From an uncultured Cryomorphaceae bacterium (GTDB lineage: Bacteria > Bacteroidota > Bacteroidia > Flavobacteriales > Schleiferiaceae), in assembly GCA_902614915.1 (NCBI GenBank), contig CACMMX010000003.1, positions 32,489 to 96,488 on the forward strand: a DNA stretch of 64,000 bases, written 5' to 3'. Positions within the stretch are counted from its first letter, which is position 1. Every line of letters begins with the position of its first letter. Below are positions 28,292 to 38,135 of this stretch, piece after piece. The notes under the pieces were generated by a model that did not search any database, was not told the DNA's origin, and saw only the letters and a program-made list of their open reading frames with translations. Both the position numbers and the translations under genes were made by a program.

Positions 28292-29440
28292 ATGAAAATT
28301 CAACTAGTCGACGGTAAGCACCGCGACCATCTACTCCCATTGACCTATACGCGCCCTGTGGCTCAATTACGTTGCGGGATTCTAACTATTGTTGAGAAAT
28401 ACCAAAAGCGAGGTTTTGAGGTTGGATACGAAACTGAGGATTATTTGCAAGAGAAATTCCCTTCTGTTCAGCACGATATTTTAATTAGTGGAAGTGTTTG
28501 TCCTACAGATAGCTTTATCCATGCAATACTCTCCTTAAGAGAAGGTCAGGCGCTCATTCAAGATGATCAATTGCTTGCATTCAAAGGGGCGAATTGGGCA
28601 GATACGCCAACAGAGATCTTCCCCTTTAACGATGCACTTAATTTGATAATACGCCCTTGGGACATTTGGACCAAGAATGCTGCAGAGATGAATATTGATT
28701 TTGATTTATTGACTAAAGATCGATATAGCGCACCAATAGATGAATCCAATACGGTATTTGGTGATCGCATATTTTTAGAAGAAGGTGCTAGAGTAAAGGC
28801 ATCAATTCTAAACGCTACATCAGGACCAATATATCTTGCCCACAATGCAGAGGTGATGGAAGGTTCAATAGTGCGTGGCGGTCTCGCCTTGGGGGCGTAT
28901 ACTATATTAAAATTAGGCACGAAGGTATACGGAGCAACGACTCTAGGTCCTTATTGTAAAGTTGGGGGTGAAATCAATAATAGTGTCATTTTAGGATATT
29001 CTAACAAAGGCCATGACGGATTCATTGGAAATAGTGTCGTTGGTGAATGGTGTAATCTTGGCGCGGATACAAACAATTCCAACTTGAAGAATAATTACGA
29101 TGAAGTAAAGGCATGGTCCTATGTAGACGGCAGATTCTCAAAAACAGACCAACAATTCTGCGGCCTTATTATGGGTGATCACAGTAAGTCAGGCATCAAT
29201 ACTATGTTTAATACTGGTACAGTAGTAGGGGTAAGTGCCAATATTTATGGAGCTGGATTTCCCCGGAATTTCATTCCCTCTTTTACATGGGGTGGTCCGC
29301 AGGGAACTAAAGAGTACTTAATCAAAAAAGCCCTTGATACTGCGAATCGTATGATGCAGCGTAGAGGATTACAAGTAGATGACGTGGATAGGGCTATTAT
29401 GGAAAGAATATACGCTGATAGCGCCAAATACCGCAGTTGA
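28292..29440 (+). CDS. GlmU-like putative sugar nucleotidyltransferase
   Basis: 382 residues. The N-terminal half resembles the Bacteroidota GlmU-like nucleotidyltransferase (VDGKHRDHLLPLTYTRPVAQLRCGILTI), with the usual G-x-G-T-R-M loop replaced. From about 160 a left-handed beta-helix of hexapeptide repeats is seen (VFGDRIFLEEGARVKASILN, YLAHNAEVMEGSIVRG, ALGAYTILKLGTKVYGATTLGPYCKVGGEI), then EWCNLGADTNNSNLKNNYDEVKAWSY and a conserved GTVVGVSANIYGAGFPRNFIPSFTWGG. Likely acts in sugar-nucleotide or cell-wall precursor metabolism; the exact reaction is not established. It follows the rpmE terminator and abuts rpe convergently. Confidence 0.82.
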   Translation: MKIQLVDGKHRDHLLPLTYTRPVAQLRCGILTIVEKYQKRGFEVGYETEDYLQEKFPSVQHDILISGSVCPTDSFIHAILSLREGQALIQDDQLLAFKGANWADTPTEIFPFNDALNLIIRPWDIWTKNAAEMNIDFDLLTKDRYSAPIDESNTVFGDRIFLEEGARVKASILNATSGPIYLAHNAEVMEGSIVRGGLALGAYTILKLGTKVYGATTLGPYCKVGGEINNSVILGYSNKGHDGFIGNSVVGEWCNLGADTNNSNLKNNYDEVKAWSYVDGRFSKTDQQFCGLIMGDHSKSGINTMFNTGTVVGVSANIYGAGFPRNFIPSFTWGGPQGTKEYLIKKALDTANRMMQRRGLQVDDVDRAIMERIYADSAKYRS

Positions 29441-30097
29441 TTACAGTTGCTTTAAGGCGGTAATGGTCGCTTTCGGGTCATTACTTTTAAAGATAAAAGA
29501 GCCTGCTACGAGCGCATCTGCTCCCGCTTCGACTAACCTTTTTCCCGTATCTAAATTGACACCTCCATCAATTTCAATGAGTGCTTTTGATCCACTTTGG
29601 TCAATGAGCTCACGGGCTTGTGAGGTTTTTTTTATGGTGTTTGTAATAAATTTTTGTCCGCCAAAACCTGGGTTGACACTCATAAGCAATACTTCTTCTA
29701 AATCGTGAACGATATCTTCGAGTACACTTACAGGAGTATGCGGATTTAGGGCAACACCGGCTTTCATTCCTGCATTGTGAATTTCCTGAATGGTTCTGTG
29801 TAAATGAGTGCAAGCTTCGTAATGAACGGTTAAAATATCCGCTCCACAGTCTTTAAATGTTTGTATATATCGTTCGGGTTGAACAATCATTAGATGCACG
29901 TCCATAATCTTTGTGCAATTTTCTGCCATTGTTTTTACAACAGGCATTCCATAGCTAATATTCGGAACAAAAACTCCATCCATGACATCAATATGAAACC
30001 AATCTGCTTTACTTTCGTTAATCATTTGACAATCTCGTTGCAGATTACCGAAGTCCGCAGCTAATAAGGAAGGAGATATTATGATAGGTGATGCCAT
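29441..30097 (-). CDS. rpe: Ribulose-phosphate 3-epimerase
   Basis: Interconverts ribulose-5-phosphate and xylulose-5-phosphate in the pentose phosphate pathway. 218 residues, a TIM barrel with the family's markers: IISPSLLAADFGNLQRD (6-22), FHIDVMDGVFVPNISYG with metal-binding His and Asp, MDVHLMIVQPERYI, VNPGFGGQKFI and IEIDGGVNLDTG. The ATG at 30097 is the first start consistent with the family. A TAAGTTTG sequence ends one base before this ATG, too close for a normal leader. It lies downstream of the sigma factor gene and its terminator. Confidence 0.96.
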   Translation of the reverse strand: MASPIIISPSLLAADFGNLQRDCQMINESKADWFHIDVMDGVFVPNISYGMPVVKTMAENCTKIMDVHLMIVQPERYIQTFKDCGADILTVHYEACTHLHRTIQEIHNAGMKAGVALNPHTPVSVLEDIVHDLEEVLLMSVNPGFGGQKFITNTIKKTSQARELIDQSGSKALIEIDGGVNLDTGKRLVEAGADALVAGSFIFKSNDPKATITALKQL

Positions 30098-30120
30098 TCA
30101 AACTTAAATATTATATGTTT

Positions 30121-30153
30121 AAAATAAAACACCCTGTCCTATGGAACGGGGTG
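30121..30153 (-). terminator. Likely terminator between the sigma factor gene and rpe
   Basis: On the leftward strand a stem CACCC-C-GTTC / GGAC-A-GGGTG with one mismatch and a 4-base loop is followed by TTTTATTTT. It lies 28 bases after the sigma factor stop codon and would isolate that gene from rpe. Confidence 0.7.
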
Positions 30154-30180
30154 CTTGCTAAAAAATTCTAACCTAGTTTA

Positions 30181-31044
30181 TTAACCGAGGTAAGTCTTTA
30201 AGATTTTACTTCTTGAAGTGTGTTTCATTCTTCGAATAGCTTTCTCTTTAATCTGTCTTACACGCTCGCGAGTAAGGTCAAATTTTTCGCCAATTTCTTC
30301 CAACGTCATTGGATGCTGACCGCCTAGACCAAAATATAAACGAATAACATCTCCTTCTCTAGGAGTCAAAGTAGCTAGTGACCGCTCAATTTCTGTTCGC
30401 AGAGAATCCATCATGAGTTCCTCATCCGGATTGGGGGAATCAGAAGAATTCAAGACATCATACAAATTGCTATCCTCACCTTCAACTAGGGGAGCATCCA
30501 TACTTACATGACGACCACTATTTCTCATACTCTCTTTGACATCAGATTCACTCATTTCTAGGTGCTTAGATATTTCAGCTGCACTTGGTGGTCGCTCATG
30601 CTCCTGCTCTAAATAAGCATATGCCTTATTGATTTTATTGATTGAACCGATTTTATTCAATGGAAGGCGAACAATTCGGCTTTGCTCCGCTAATGCTTGG
30701 AGAATACTTTGTCGAATCCACCATACTGCGTATGAAATGAATTTGAAACCACGAGTTTCATCGAAACGCTGTGCAGCTTTAATCAAACCTAAATTCCCTT
30801 CGTTAATCAAATCCGGAAGTGTTAGACCTTGGTTTTGATATTGCTTTGCAACAGAAACAACGAATCGAAGGTTAGCTTTGGTTAATTTTTCCAAAGCAAT
30901 TTGGTCACCAGCTTTAATACGTTGTGCCAACTCCACTTCTTCTTCCGCAGTAATCAATTCAACTTTACCAATCTCCTGCAGATATTTGTCTAAAGAGGCC
31001 GTTTCGCGGTTGGTAACCTGTTTTGTGATTTTTAACTGTCTCAT
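30181..31044 (-). CDS. rpoD: Primary sigma factor RpoD/SigA, Bacteroidota type
   Basis: 287 residues, the short Bacteroidota form without region 1.1. Region 1.2 is [25 protein letters not shown]; region 2 is [57 protein letters not shown]; region 3 is [18 protein letters not shown]; region 4 is [18 protein letters not shown] and the helix-turn-helix [27 protein letters not shown]. This factor is known to direct RNA polymerase to TTTG/TAnnTTTG promoters, the boxes seen through this window. It follows pnp by 69 bases containing a hairpin. Confidence 0.95.
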   Translation of the reverse strand: MRQLKITKQVTNRETASLDKYLQEIGKVELITAEEEVELAQRIKAGDQIALEKLTKANLRFVVSVAKQYQNQGLTLPDLINEGNLGLIKAAQRFDETRGFKFISYAVWWIRQSILQALAEQSRIVRLPLNKIGSINKINKAYAYLEQEHERPPSAAEISKHLEMSESDVKESMRNSGRHVSMDAPLVEGEDSNLYDVLNSSDSPNPDEELMMDSLRTEIERSLATLTPREGDVIRLYFGLGGQHPMTLEEIGEKFDLTRERVRQIKEKAIRRMKHTSRSKILKTYLG

Positions 31045-31066
31045 GGTAGAGAAATATTTTTAATGA

Positions 31067-31097
31067 GCGTACCCAATTGCCTTACTAATTGGTACGC
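31067..31097 (-). other. Hairpin between pnp and the sigma factor gene
   Basis: GCGTACC(C)AATT and AATTGGTACGC pair over 11 bp with one bulged base and an 8-base loop. No T run follows it in either direction, so it is not a standard terminator; processing or mRNA stabilisation at the pnp/sigma factor junction is possible. Confidence 0.5.
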
Positions 31098-31113
31098 ATA
31101 ACTTGTTCTAAAA

Positions 31114-33249
31114 TTAATCTTCTTGCTTTTCTGTATCTTTTTCTGGTCTAGGTAATAAGACTTTACGAGAAAGTTTCATTTTCCCTGCTTTATCAACCTC
31201 TAATAATTTGACGCGAACTTTATCGCCCTCTTTAAGGACATCTTCAACATTTTTGATTCGCGTCCAATCAATCTCAGAAATATGCAATAATCCTTGAACC
31301 TTAGGAGCTATCTCTATAAATGCTCCGTAGGTTTGCACACCGCGCACGATTCCTTCATAGGTTTCACCAACTTCAGGTTCAAAAGCAATCGCGCGAATCA
31401 TTTCTAAAGCTTTGTTCATCATATCATAATCTTTACCAGAAATTTCGATATGTCCGCGTTCTTCGATTTCTTCAATTGTTACCGTAGTGCTGGTATCCGC
31501 TTGGATACCTTGAATATTCTTACCACCTGGGCCAATGATTGGGCCGATGAACTCCTTTTTAACGGTCAATGTCATGATTTTTGGTGCATTTGGTTTCAAT
31601 TGCTCACGCGTTTTTGGCATGGTCTTGAGCATTTCGCCAAGAATATGCATGCGTCCTTCACGACTCTGTTTTAGTGCATTTACTAAAATCTCATAGCTCA
31701 ATCCCTTGATTTTGATATCCATTTGACAAGCTGTAATACCGTTTTCAGTTCCAGTTACCTTAAAGTCCATATCACCCAGGTGATCTTCATCTCCAAGTAT
31801 ATCTGAAAGAACAGCATATTTTTCACCATCTGAAATGAGCCCCATAGCAATCCCACTAACAGGTCTCACCATTTGTATTCCTGCATCCATCATTGCTAAT
31901 GTGCCAGCACAAACAGTTGCCATAGAAGATGAACCATTTGATTCAAGAATATCACTTACCACTCGAATCGTATAAGGGTTGTCTGGATGTACCATTTGGT
32001 ATAATGCACGTTGGGCAAGATTTCCATGTCCAACTTCACGACGACTTACCCCGCGGATAGGTCGAGCCTCACCCGTAGAAAAAGGAGGGAAGTTATAATG
32101 TAAATAGAATTTCTCTTCTCCGGTGAAAGTAGCATCATCAATTCTATTGGCATCTAGGGAGGTTCCCAAAGTAACCGTTGTTAGTGACTGAGTTTCGCCT
32201 CTAGTGAATACGGCAGATCCGTGTGCACCGGGTAAATAGTCTACTTCTGACCATATGGAACGAACCTCTGTGGTGTCGCGACCATCTAAACGCTGTCCGT
32301 CATTCAAAACCATGGAACGCATTGCTTTATACTCTACATCATGAAAATAGCGCTTTGCAAAATCAGTGTTCTCATCCAACCATGTTTCGTCTTTACCTTC
32401 AAGATATTCGTTTAATACAGCTTTAAATCCTGCAGAACGCTCGTGTTTAGCTAAGCCACTTTTGGCAACTTCGTAAACTTTATCGTATGTGGCAGCCATG
32501 ACATCTTCGCGAACTTCTTCGTTATGCACTTCGTGGCTGTATTCGCGTTTATTTTTTGAGGAAGGAACTTGTGCAGCCATCCGTTCTTGAGCTTCAATCT
32601 GAACTTTGATAGCGTCATGAGCAAATTTGATTGCTTCAACCATTTCTTCTTCAGAAATTTCCTGCATTTCACCTTCAACCATTACCACGCTGTCACTAGA
32701 TGCGCCAATAACCATGTCAACTTCTAAGTTTTCAATTTGCGCTGGTGTAGGGTTGATAATTAATTCGCCGTTGATCCGACCCACCCGTACTTCGGAAATA
32801 GGTCCGTCAAACGGTATGTCACTTACTGCAATAGCCGCAGAAGCAGCAAGACCAGTAAGAGAAGTAGCTTCTACTTCTGGATCGTAGGAAATCATTTGAA
32901 TCATGAGTTGAATCTCCGCATGGTAGTCCTTTGGAAATAAAGGACGAAGCACACGGTCAATCAAACGCATGGTCAAAATTTCGTTATCAGACGGGCGTCC
33001 TTCTCTCTTCAGGAAACCTCCTGGTACGCGACCATTTGCCGCAAATTTTTCACGGTAATCTACCGTAAGCGGAAGAAAGTCAATGCCCTCTTTCGCTTCT
33101 TTGCTAGACACAACAGTGGCTAACAGCATAGTGCCACCACACTTCACAACAACCGATCCGTCTGCTTGCTTGGCAAGTTTGCCAGTTTCAAGAGTGATCT
33201 CTCTGCCGTCTGGAAGAGTAATAGTTTCAATAATTGCTTTAGGAATCAT
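31114..33249 (-). CDS. pnp: Polyribonucleotide nucleotidyltransferase
   Basis: Phosphorolytic 3'-5' exoribonuclease, a trimer in RNA turnover. 711 residues: first RNase PH-like domain (10-230; [33 protein letters not shown]...), alpha linker, second RNase PH domain (about 310-540; [36 protein letters not shown] with catalytic residues), KH domain ([19 protein letters not shown]) and C-terminal S1 domain ([20 protein letters not shown]...). It lies after rpsO in the order known from many bacteria; a perfect inverted repeat in the rpsO-pnp spacer may take part in control. Confidence 0.97.
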   Translation of the reverse strand: MIPKAIIETITLPDGREITLETGKLAKQADGSVVVKCGGTMLLATVVSSKEAKEGIDFLPLTVDYREKFAANGRVPGGFLKREGRPSDNEILTMRLIDRVLRPLFPKDYHAEIQLMIQMISYDPEVEATSLTGLAASAAIAVSDIPFDGPISEVRVGRINGELIINPTPAQIENLEVDMVIGASSDSVVMVEGEMQEISEEEMVEAIKFAHDAIKVQIEAQERMAAQVPSSKNKREYSHEVHNEEVREDVMAATYDKVYEVAKSGLAKHERSAGFKAVLNEYLEGKDETWLDENTDFAKRYFHDVEYKAMRSMVLNDGQRLDGRDTTEVRSIWSEVDYLPGAHGSAVFTRGETQSLTTVTLGTSLDANRIDDATFTGEEKFYLHYNFPPFSTGEARPIRGVSRREVGHGNLAQRALYQMVHPDNPYTIRVVSDILESNGSSSMATVCAGTLAMMDAGIQMVRPVSGIAMGLISDGEKYAVLSDILGDEDHLGDMDFKVTGTENGITACQMDIKIKGLSYEILVNALKQSREGRMHILGEMLKTMPKTREQLKPNAPKIMTLTVKKEFIGPIIGPGGKNIQGIQADTSTTVTIEEIEERGHIEISGKDYDMMNKALEMIRAIAFEPEVGETYEGIVRGVQTYGAFIEIAPKVQGLLHISEIDWTRIKNVEDVLKEGDKVRVKLLEVDKAGKMKLSRKVLLPRPEKDTEKQED

Positions 33250-33274
33250 ATATAGTGTAAATAGATACTTTTTT

Positions 33275-33315
33275 ATACACAGAAAGGCAATTTATACAAT
33301 TGCCTTTCTGTGTAT
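33275..33315 (-). other. Perfect 18-bp inverted repeat in the rpsO-pnp spacer
   Basis: Arms 33275-33292 and 33298-33315 are perfectly complementary with a 5-base loop (TATAC). It starts 14 bases after the rpsO stop and ends 25 bases before the pnp ATG. No T run follows on the leftward strand, so it looks more like a double-strand processing site (RNase III type) or a stabiliser than a terminator. In E. coli a hairpin at the same place is cut by RNase III and mediates pnp autoregulation. Confidence 0.85.
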
Positions 33316-33329
33316 CCATAAGATTGAAA

Positions 33330-33599
33330 TTATTTTCTCAATTCTAGTTTCTCAACAATCGCACGATAGCGAGTGATGTCTGTTTTCTTCAAGTAGTTAA
33401 GAAGTTTTCTTCTTTTACCCACTAAGGCGACCAGTGATCGCTCAGTGTTGTGATCTTTTCTGTTCTGCTTTAGATGCTCAGTTAAATGAGAGATACGGTG
33501 GCTGAACAATGCGATCTGCCCTTCTGCAGATCCTGTGTCTGTTGCAGATGCTCCGAATTTAGCAAATATTTCTGCTTTTTTTTCTTTTGTTAGGTACAT
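33330..33599 (-). CDS. rpsO: 30S ribosomal protein S15
   Basis: 89 residues from ATG 33599 ([16 protein letters not shown]); the frame upstream to 33650 has no S15 character. Marks: [51 protein letters not shown] with the 16S-binding DTGS and H-x6-H positions, and the C-terminal [15 protein letters not shown]15 binds the central domain of 16S rRNA early in 30S assembly. A TATCTTTG box precedes it by about 40 bases. Confidence 0.97.
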   Translation of the reverse strand: MYLTKEKKAEIFAKFGASATDTGSAEGQIALFSHRISHLTEHLKQNRKDHNTERSLVALVGKRRKLLNYLKKTDITRYRAIVEKLELRK

Positions 33600-33639
33600 A
33601 CCAAAATCACATTTAGATATTTGTAATGCTTTGAAGGTG

Positions 33640-33647
33640 CAAAGATA
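33640..33647 (-). promoter_or_regulatory. Candidate -7 box for rpsO (TATCTTTG)
   Basis: Leftward TAnnTTTG match about 41 bases before the rpsO ATG. No clear TTTG at the -33 distance. Confidence 0.5.
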
Positions 33648-33679
33648 CATAAATAAACTTTGTGAAAAGTCTACTTACT

Positions 33680-34213
33680 CTAATTATCTGACCAGGATAT
33701 TCGCGTACCCTTTTCAATGCCCCATTGCGCACTAGTGCCACCTAAAACTTCTAGGACGAATGCTGCAGGTCCTTCACTTGGTAGGCTCGTGGTATTGAGA
33801 GGTTGGGTATTTTCTTGGATACTTACAACATCTCCGTTTGTATTAATATAGATGATGTCCAAACTGACCAAGGTATTTTTCATCCAAAAGCTTCTAGGAA
33901 GATCGCCGCCATCCATGAAGAAAAGCATGGCCATATCCGAACTTACATTTCTTCTATACATCATGCCTACTTCAATGCTCTCGGCATTTTTAGCGTATTC
34001 AGCTCTGAAAGTGACAACCGTGTCGTTTCCGTTAATGGCATGAACAACGCCATCTTGTCTAAATGGTGGCTCATAAGGAGTGTTCGATGGTGCAGTCTTA
34101 GTAGAATTTCGTGTAGAACCACTTTTTCCAATCCCACTTATGACCGATGGGATGATAAATGCTGCTAGTCCTAATCCTATTATCCAAACAGCATATTTAC
34201 GCATTGCGTTCAT
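33680..34213 (-). CDS. DUF192 protein with N-terminal membrane anchor
   Basis: 177 residues. Residues about 7-26 (YAVWIIGLGLAAFIIPSVIS) form a membrane segment, then a low-complexity linker rich in S/T/N and the DUF192 domain (about 60-175): FRAEYAKNAESIEVGMMYRR, MAMLFFMDGGDLPRSFWMKNTLVSLDIIYI, and AFVLEVLGGTSAQWGIEKGTRI. The family has no certain function; an extracytoplasmic role is inferred from the anchor. The start ATG at 34213 overlaps the lgt stop by 4 bases, so both are translated from one message. Confidence 0.85.
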   Translation of the reverse strand: MNAMRKYAVWIIGLGLAAFIIPSVISGIGKSGSTRNSTKTAPSNTPYEPPFRQDGVVHAINGNDTVVTFRAEYAKNAESIEVGMMYRRNVSSDMAMLFFMDGGDLPRSFWMKNTLVSLDIIYINTNGDVVSIQENTQPLNTTSLPSEGPAAFVLEVLGGTSAQWGIEKGTRISWSDN

Positions 34214-35274
34214 GAGTTATATTCTTTTGAGGTTAGCATCAAATAAAATCCTGAAATCACCAAAGGAATACTTAACCATTGACCCATATTCAAGGACATG
34301 GATGTTTCAAAACTAACTTGAATTTCTTTGTAGTATTCTACGAAAAACCGGAAACCAAACACTCCAATTAAAAAGGCGCCAAAAACGAAACCTCTTCTAT
34401 TTTTTGCATTCGTTTTTAGGTATATAAATGCTAGAATCACGAAAATTAACCAATATGCAGCGGCTTCAAATAGCTGAGTTGGATACCTAGGGACACAAAG
34501 TACATTTATGCTCGCAAAGGCACCATATTCATCTGTGTAGACTTCAGCTGTTGCATTTGGATAGGGTAAAATATGAGCATTATCTTTGGAGGTTGCATTC
34601 AAGATTCTAGCCAAGTAATTATTCACGTACTCCCCAGTTTGATTTTCATTCAGCCCAATGAACCTAAATTGAGCTTCAAGAACAGGATAATTTATACTGT
34701 CTGTAGTGAAAATGGTTCCAGTTTCATCAAAGGTTAATGATTTAATATTTTCACCGTAGCCTCTCTCAATAGACGCTCTGCCTGCTTCTACAAAGACAGT
34801 TTCAACTGAACTATTGGCTGGTGCACCGTAAATCTCGCTGTTAAACCAGTTGCCCATTCGGATGAACCCGCCTGCCAATGCAACAACAATTACGATTCGG
34901 TCTAGCGTCCATATAGGGTGTTTTTTCGCAATGCGTTGCGACCACAATATCATGGCAAGAACTATGGATATTGCGGCTCCGTGTGAGGCTAATCCACCCT
35001 TCCATACCATCAAGATTTCACCAAGATGATTTTTGTAATACCCCCAATCGTAAAAAAACACATGCCCAAGCCGTGCTCCTATAATTGTTGCCCCAACCAT
35101 CCAATACACCAAGCTGTCCATGAGCTTGGGGTTTACATTTTCTTTCTTGAAAATATATTGCATCCCGTATTGACCTAAAATGAATGAAATGATAAACATT
35201 AAGGAGTAGAACCTCAATTCAAAGCCTGCTATAGGAATGTGATTTGGGAAATCCCAAAAAATAGTTGCAATCAT
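34210..35274 (-). CDS. lgt: Prolipoprotein diacylglyceryl transferase
   Basis: Inner-membrane enzyme that attaches diacylglycerol to the lipobox cysteine of prolipoproteins; the window encodes several lipoproteins it would process. 354 residues, longer than the ~290 of E. coli, because of a ~100-residue insertion between FIRMGNWFNSEIYGAP (the G-N-x-x-N-S-E signature) and PRYPTQLFEAAAYWLIF; such insertions occur in Bacteroidota Lgt. Other conserved parts: RFYSLMFIISFILGQYG, VGATIIGARLGHVFFYDW and GGLASHGAAI. About seven hydrophobic helices. Confidence 0.95.
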   Translation of the reverse strand: MIATIFWDFPNHIPIAGFELRFYSLMFIISFILGQYGMQYIFKKENVNPKLMDSLVYWMVGATIIGARLGHVFFYDWGYYKNHLGEILMVWKGGLASHGAAISIVLAMILWSQRIAKKHPIWTLDRIVIVVALAGGFIRMGNWFNSEIYGAPANSSVETVFVEAGRASIERGYGENIKSLTFDETGTIFTTDSINYPVLEAQFRFIGLNENQTGEYVNNYLARILNATSKDNAHILPYPNATAEVYTDEYGAFASINVLCVPRYPTQLFEAAAYWLIFVILAFIYLKTNAKNRRGFVFGAFLIGVFGFRFFVEYYKEIQVSFETSMSLNMGQWLSIPLVISGFYLMLTSKEYNS

Positions 35275-35281
35275 AGTAGTG

Positions 35282-36379
35282 TTATTCTTCTTGCCAATCT
35301 ACAATAAACAGATTGGTTGCCCTGCCACCGCCATTATTTCTATTGGAGGCAAAAACAAGTTTTTTACCGTCGGGAGAAAACATAGGAAATGAATCAAACG
35401 CCTTATCGAATGATATTTGTACTAGGTTTGAGCCGTCTGTATTTATCATAAAGAGGTTAAAAGGAAAGCCTTTTGCACTATGATGATTGGAAGAAAAAAC
35501 TATTTTGTTTCCGCTCGGGTGATAAAATGGTGCCCAGTTTGCCTGGCCTAACGAAGTAATTTGCTTGAGTTCTGTGCCATCTATATTACAAGTGTAGATT
35601 TCCATATTTGTAGGTTCTATTAAACCTTTTTGAAGTAAACCCTTGTATTTATCCACTTCTTCTTTTGTCGTTGGCCGAGAACTTCTAAAAACAAGCTTTT
35701 TTGAGTCGGGACTGAAAAAAGCTCCACCGTCGTACCCTAACCCAGAAGTAACTTGTTTTATGTCGGATCCGTCAATATCGCAAACGTATAATTCTAAATC
35801 TCCGGAACGTGTGGAAGTAAATACGATATGCTCACGATTGGGGCTCACGGTTGCTTCTGCATCGTAACCTGGACTACTAATTAAAGTGTCAATTAGATTG
35901 CCCTTGAGGTCACTGATATAGATATCAAAATCCTCATAAATTGGCCAAACATAGGCGCCGCCTTCTCCGCGTTCTGGAACGGCAGGGCACGCGCTATCTC
36001 CAGTGAATGTTGAAGCGTATAGAATAGTAGTGTCTCCCGGAAGAAAATAGGCACAGGTGGTTCTGCCCAATCCATTTGAAATCATTTGGGGTTCTTTTTC
36101 TAATATGGTGTCCGTATTCCAATTGAATGCATAAATCTGGTCACATCGATTACCCCATTTTTCGGCATTACTTTGAAATGTAAGTGAGCTGCCGTCAAAG
36201 CTGAAGTAAGCTTCAGCGTTATCGCCTCCATCCGTCAGCTGTCTAATGTTTTTGAAGTAGTTTTCTCCTTGGTAATAAAGTTCACTGACCCAGGTAGCTC
36301 CGTTTGTGGCATCCGTCTCTTTCGTGTTGTTGCAAGCTACTAAGGCTACGGCGATTAAGAATATGCATGGTTTTGCCAT
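35282..36379 (-). CDS. TolB-like beta-propeller lipoprotein (PD40 repeats)
   Basis: 365 residues with a lipoprotein signal (FLIAVALVAC). The mature part has repeated PD40/WD40-like blades: FSFDGSSLTFQSNAEKWGNRCDQIYAFNW, VSPNREHIVFTSTRSGDLELYVCDIDGSDIKQVT, FSPDSKKLVFRSSRP, YHPSGNKIVFSSNHH and FSPDGKKLVFASNRN. Such TolB-N-terminal-like propellers often bind peptides or sit in envelope complexes. It is not followed by pal or tolA, so true TolB is unlikely. It stands between lgt (7 bases) and yidD (2 bases) in one leftward run. Confidence 0.85.
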   Translation of the reverse strand: MAKPCIFLIAVALVACNNTKETDATNGATWVSELYYQGENYFKNIRQLTDGGDNAEAYFSFDGSSLTFQSNAEKWGNRCDQIYAFNWNTDTILEKEPQMISNGLGRTTCAYFLPGDTTILYASTFTGDSACPAVPERGEGGAYVWPIYEDFDIYISDLKGNLIDTLISSPGYDAEATVSPNREHIVFTSTRSGDLELYVCDIDGSDIKQVTSGLGYDGGAFFSPDSKKLVFRSSRPTTKEEVDKYKGLLQKGLIEPTNMEIYTCNIDGTELKQITSLGQANWAPFYHPSGNKIVFSSNHHSAKGFPFNLFMINTDGSNLVQISFDKAFDSFPMFSPDGKKLVFASNRNNGGGRATNLFIVDWQEE

Positions 36380-36381
36380 GA

Positions 36382-36651
36382 TTAAGGTCTATTATTTTTT
36401 AACTTTTTTTCTAAATCGCTTTCCGGAACGGGGTCCCACCCTTGACCGCCCCAAGGGTGGCATGAGGCTAGTCTTTTAATGAATAGAGCAAACCCTTTAA
36501 AAGGTCCGTGCAGCTTTACAGCCTCTTGAGCATAGGCACTGCAGGTTGGTGTATAGCGACAAGATGCTGCCGTAAGTGGAGATATGAACTTTCTATACAC
36601 CCAGATTATGAGTAATAAAGGGAAACCAAATATGTTTGAAAGTAACTTCAA
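36382..36651 (-). CDS. yidD: Membrane protein insertion efficiency factor YidD
   Basis: 89 residues with the complete family signature: hydrophobic N-terminus [20 protein letters not shown], then [42 protein letters not shown]. It assists YidC-dependent membrane protein insertion. In many bacteria it lies between rpmH/rnpA and yidC; here it is instead with cysS and a lipoprotein gene. Start and stop are each 2 bases from the neighbours, pointing to one operon. Confidence 0.95.
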   Translation of the reverse strand: MKLLSNIFGFPLLLIIWVYRKFISPLTAASCRYTPTCSAYAQEAVKLHGPFKGFALFIKRLASCHPWGGQGWDPVPESDLEKKLKNNRP

Positions 36652-36653
36652 TT

Positions 36654-38135
36654 TTAGAATTCGTAGGAGGTGCCATTAGCTCCATCCTTCAATTTAATTC
36701 CTGCAGCTGCCAATTCATCCCGGATGATATCTGCAGTTTTCCAATCTTTATTTTCTCTAGCCTTCGCACGTAAAGAAATTACGAGGTCCATTGCTTTGTC
36801 CAGGGCGTCACTCTGCGAGCTTCCTTGTTCATCTACTTGTAGGCCAAGAATATCAAAAATAAAGGCATCCATTTTTTGTGTTAATAAATCTAAATCGGAC
36901 TGTACTAGTGGGATTTGATTCTCACTTTGGTTAATCATTTTAATAGCTTCAAATAGATGTGAAATAAATATTGGACTATTGAAATTATCGCTTAAACTGA
37001 GGTAACATTTGTCCAGCCAGGCCTGAAGATTCCAAGTACTTTCTTTTGAAGACGCAAGTCCTTTTAGTTTGATCCATGCACTCATTAATTTTTGGTGTCC
37101 CTTCTCCGCGGCTAGCAATGCATCATTTGAAAAATCTAGGACACTGCTATAGTGCGCTTGCATCATAAAAAACCGTACCACCGACGGGTTAAATCCTTTG
37201 ATTAATAATGGACTGTCACCATTGAATAATTCACTGGGGAGTATGGTATTTCCTGTGCTTTTGCTCATTCGTTTTCCATTGAGGGTAAGCATATTTGCAT
37301 GTAGCCAGTATTTAGCACCTTTCTTACTATTTGTTGCAATGTTTTGGGCGATTTCACATTCATGGTGTGGGAATTTTAAGTCCATACCGCCACCGTGAAT
37401 ATCAAATTCCTCACCGAGGTATTTAGTGCTCATGGCAGAACATTCAAGGTGCCATCCTGGGAAACCTACGCTCCATGGCGAGGGCCAGCGCATTATGTGC
37501 GTGGGTGATGCTTTTTTCCAAAGCGCGAAATCTGAAGGATTGCGTTTTTCTTCTTGCCCTTCGAGAACACGAGAACCTTCTTGAAGTTCGTCTATTTTAC
37601 GGCCTGATAGAATACCATAATCACCACCATCACGGTTATAGGTGTCTACATCGAAATATACTGAACCATTACTTACATAGGCCCAACCTCTATCAATAAT
37701 AGTTTTGGTCATTTCTATTTGCTCTACTATGTGTCCCGTGGCTGTTGGCTCTATTGATGGTGGCAACGCATTAAGTTGCTGCATGATTTTGTGAAAATCA
37801 ACGGTATAACGCTGAACGATTTCCATAGGTTCGAGCTCTTCGAGCCTTGCTTTCTTTGCAATTTTATCTTCTCCTTCGTCTCCATCATTTTCTAAATGAC
37901 CAGCGTCCGTTATGTTCCGAACATAACGGACTTTATAACCTAAGTGGGAGAGGTATCGAAAGATGAAATCGAATGAGGTAAATGTTCTAGCATTGCCAAG
38001 GTGGACATTAGAATATACTGTCGGTCCACACACATACATTCCAATTCTTCCCTCGACCACTGGAATAAGTAATTCTTTTTTACCAAGAAGGCTATTTTCA
38101 ATATGAACAGGGTATTGCTTGTACAATAAGTCCAT
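36654..38135 (-). CDS. cysS: Cysteinyl-tRNA synthetase
   Basis: Class I aminoacyl-tRNA synthetase for cysteine. 493 residues: [21 protein letters not shown] with zinc-ligand Cys and the HIGH-type [48 protein letters not shown], and the KMSKS loop [10 protein letters not shown]; a helical anticodon-binding C-terminus ends [19 protein letters not shown]. Its ATG shares a base with the stop of folE (TAATG), a translational coupling junction. Confidence 0.97.
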   Translation of the reverse strand: MDLLYKQYPVHIENSLLGKKELLIPVVEGRIGMYVCGPTVYSNVHLGNARTFTSFDFIFRYLSHLGYKVRYVRNITDAGHLENDGDEGEDKIAKKARLEELEPMEIVQRYTVDFHKIMQQLNALPPSIEPTATGHIVEQIEMTKTIIDRGWAYVSNGSVYFDVDTYNRDGGDYGILSGRKIDELQEGSRVLEGQEEKRNPSDFALWKKASPTHIMRWPSPWSVGFPGWHLECSAMSTKYLGEEFDIHGGGMDLKFPHHECEIAQNIATNSKKGAKYWLHANMLTLNGKRMSKSTGNTILPSELFNGDSPLLIKGFNPSVVRFFMMQAHYSSVLDFSNDALLAAEKGHQKLMSAWIKLKGLASSKESTWNLQAWLDKCYLSLSDNFNSPIFISHLFEAIKMINQSENQIPLVQSDLDLLTQKMDAFIFDILGLQVDEQGSSQSDALDKAMDLVISLRAKARENKDWKTADIIRDELAAAGIKLKDGANGTSYEF

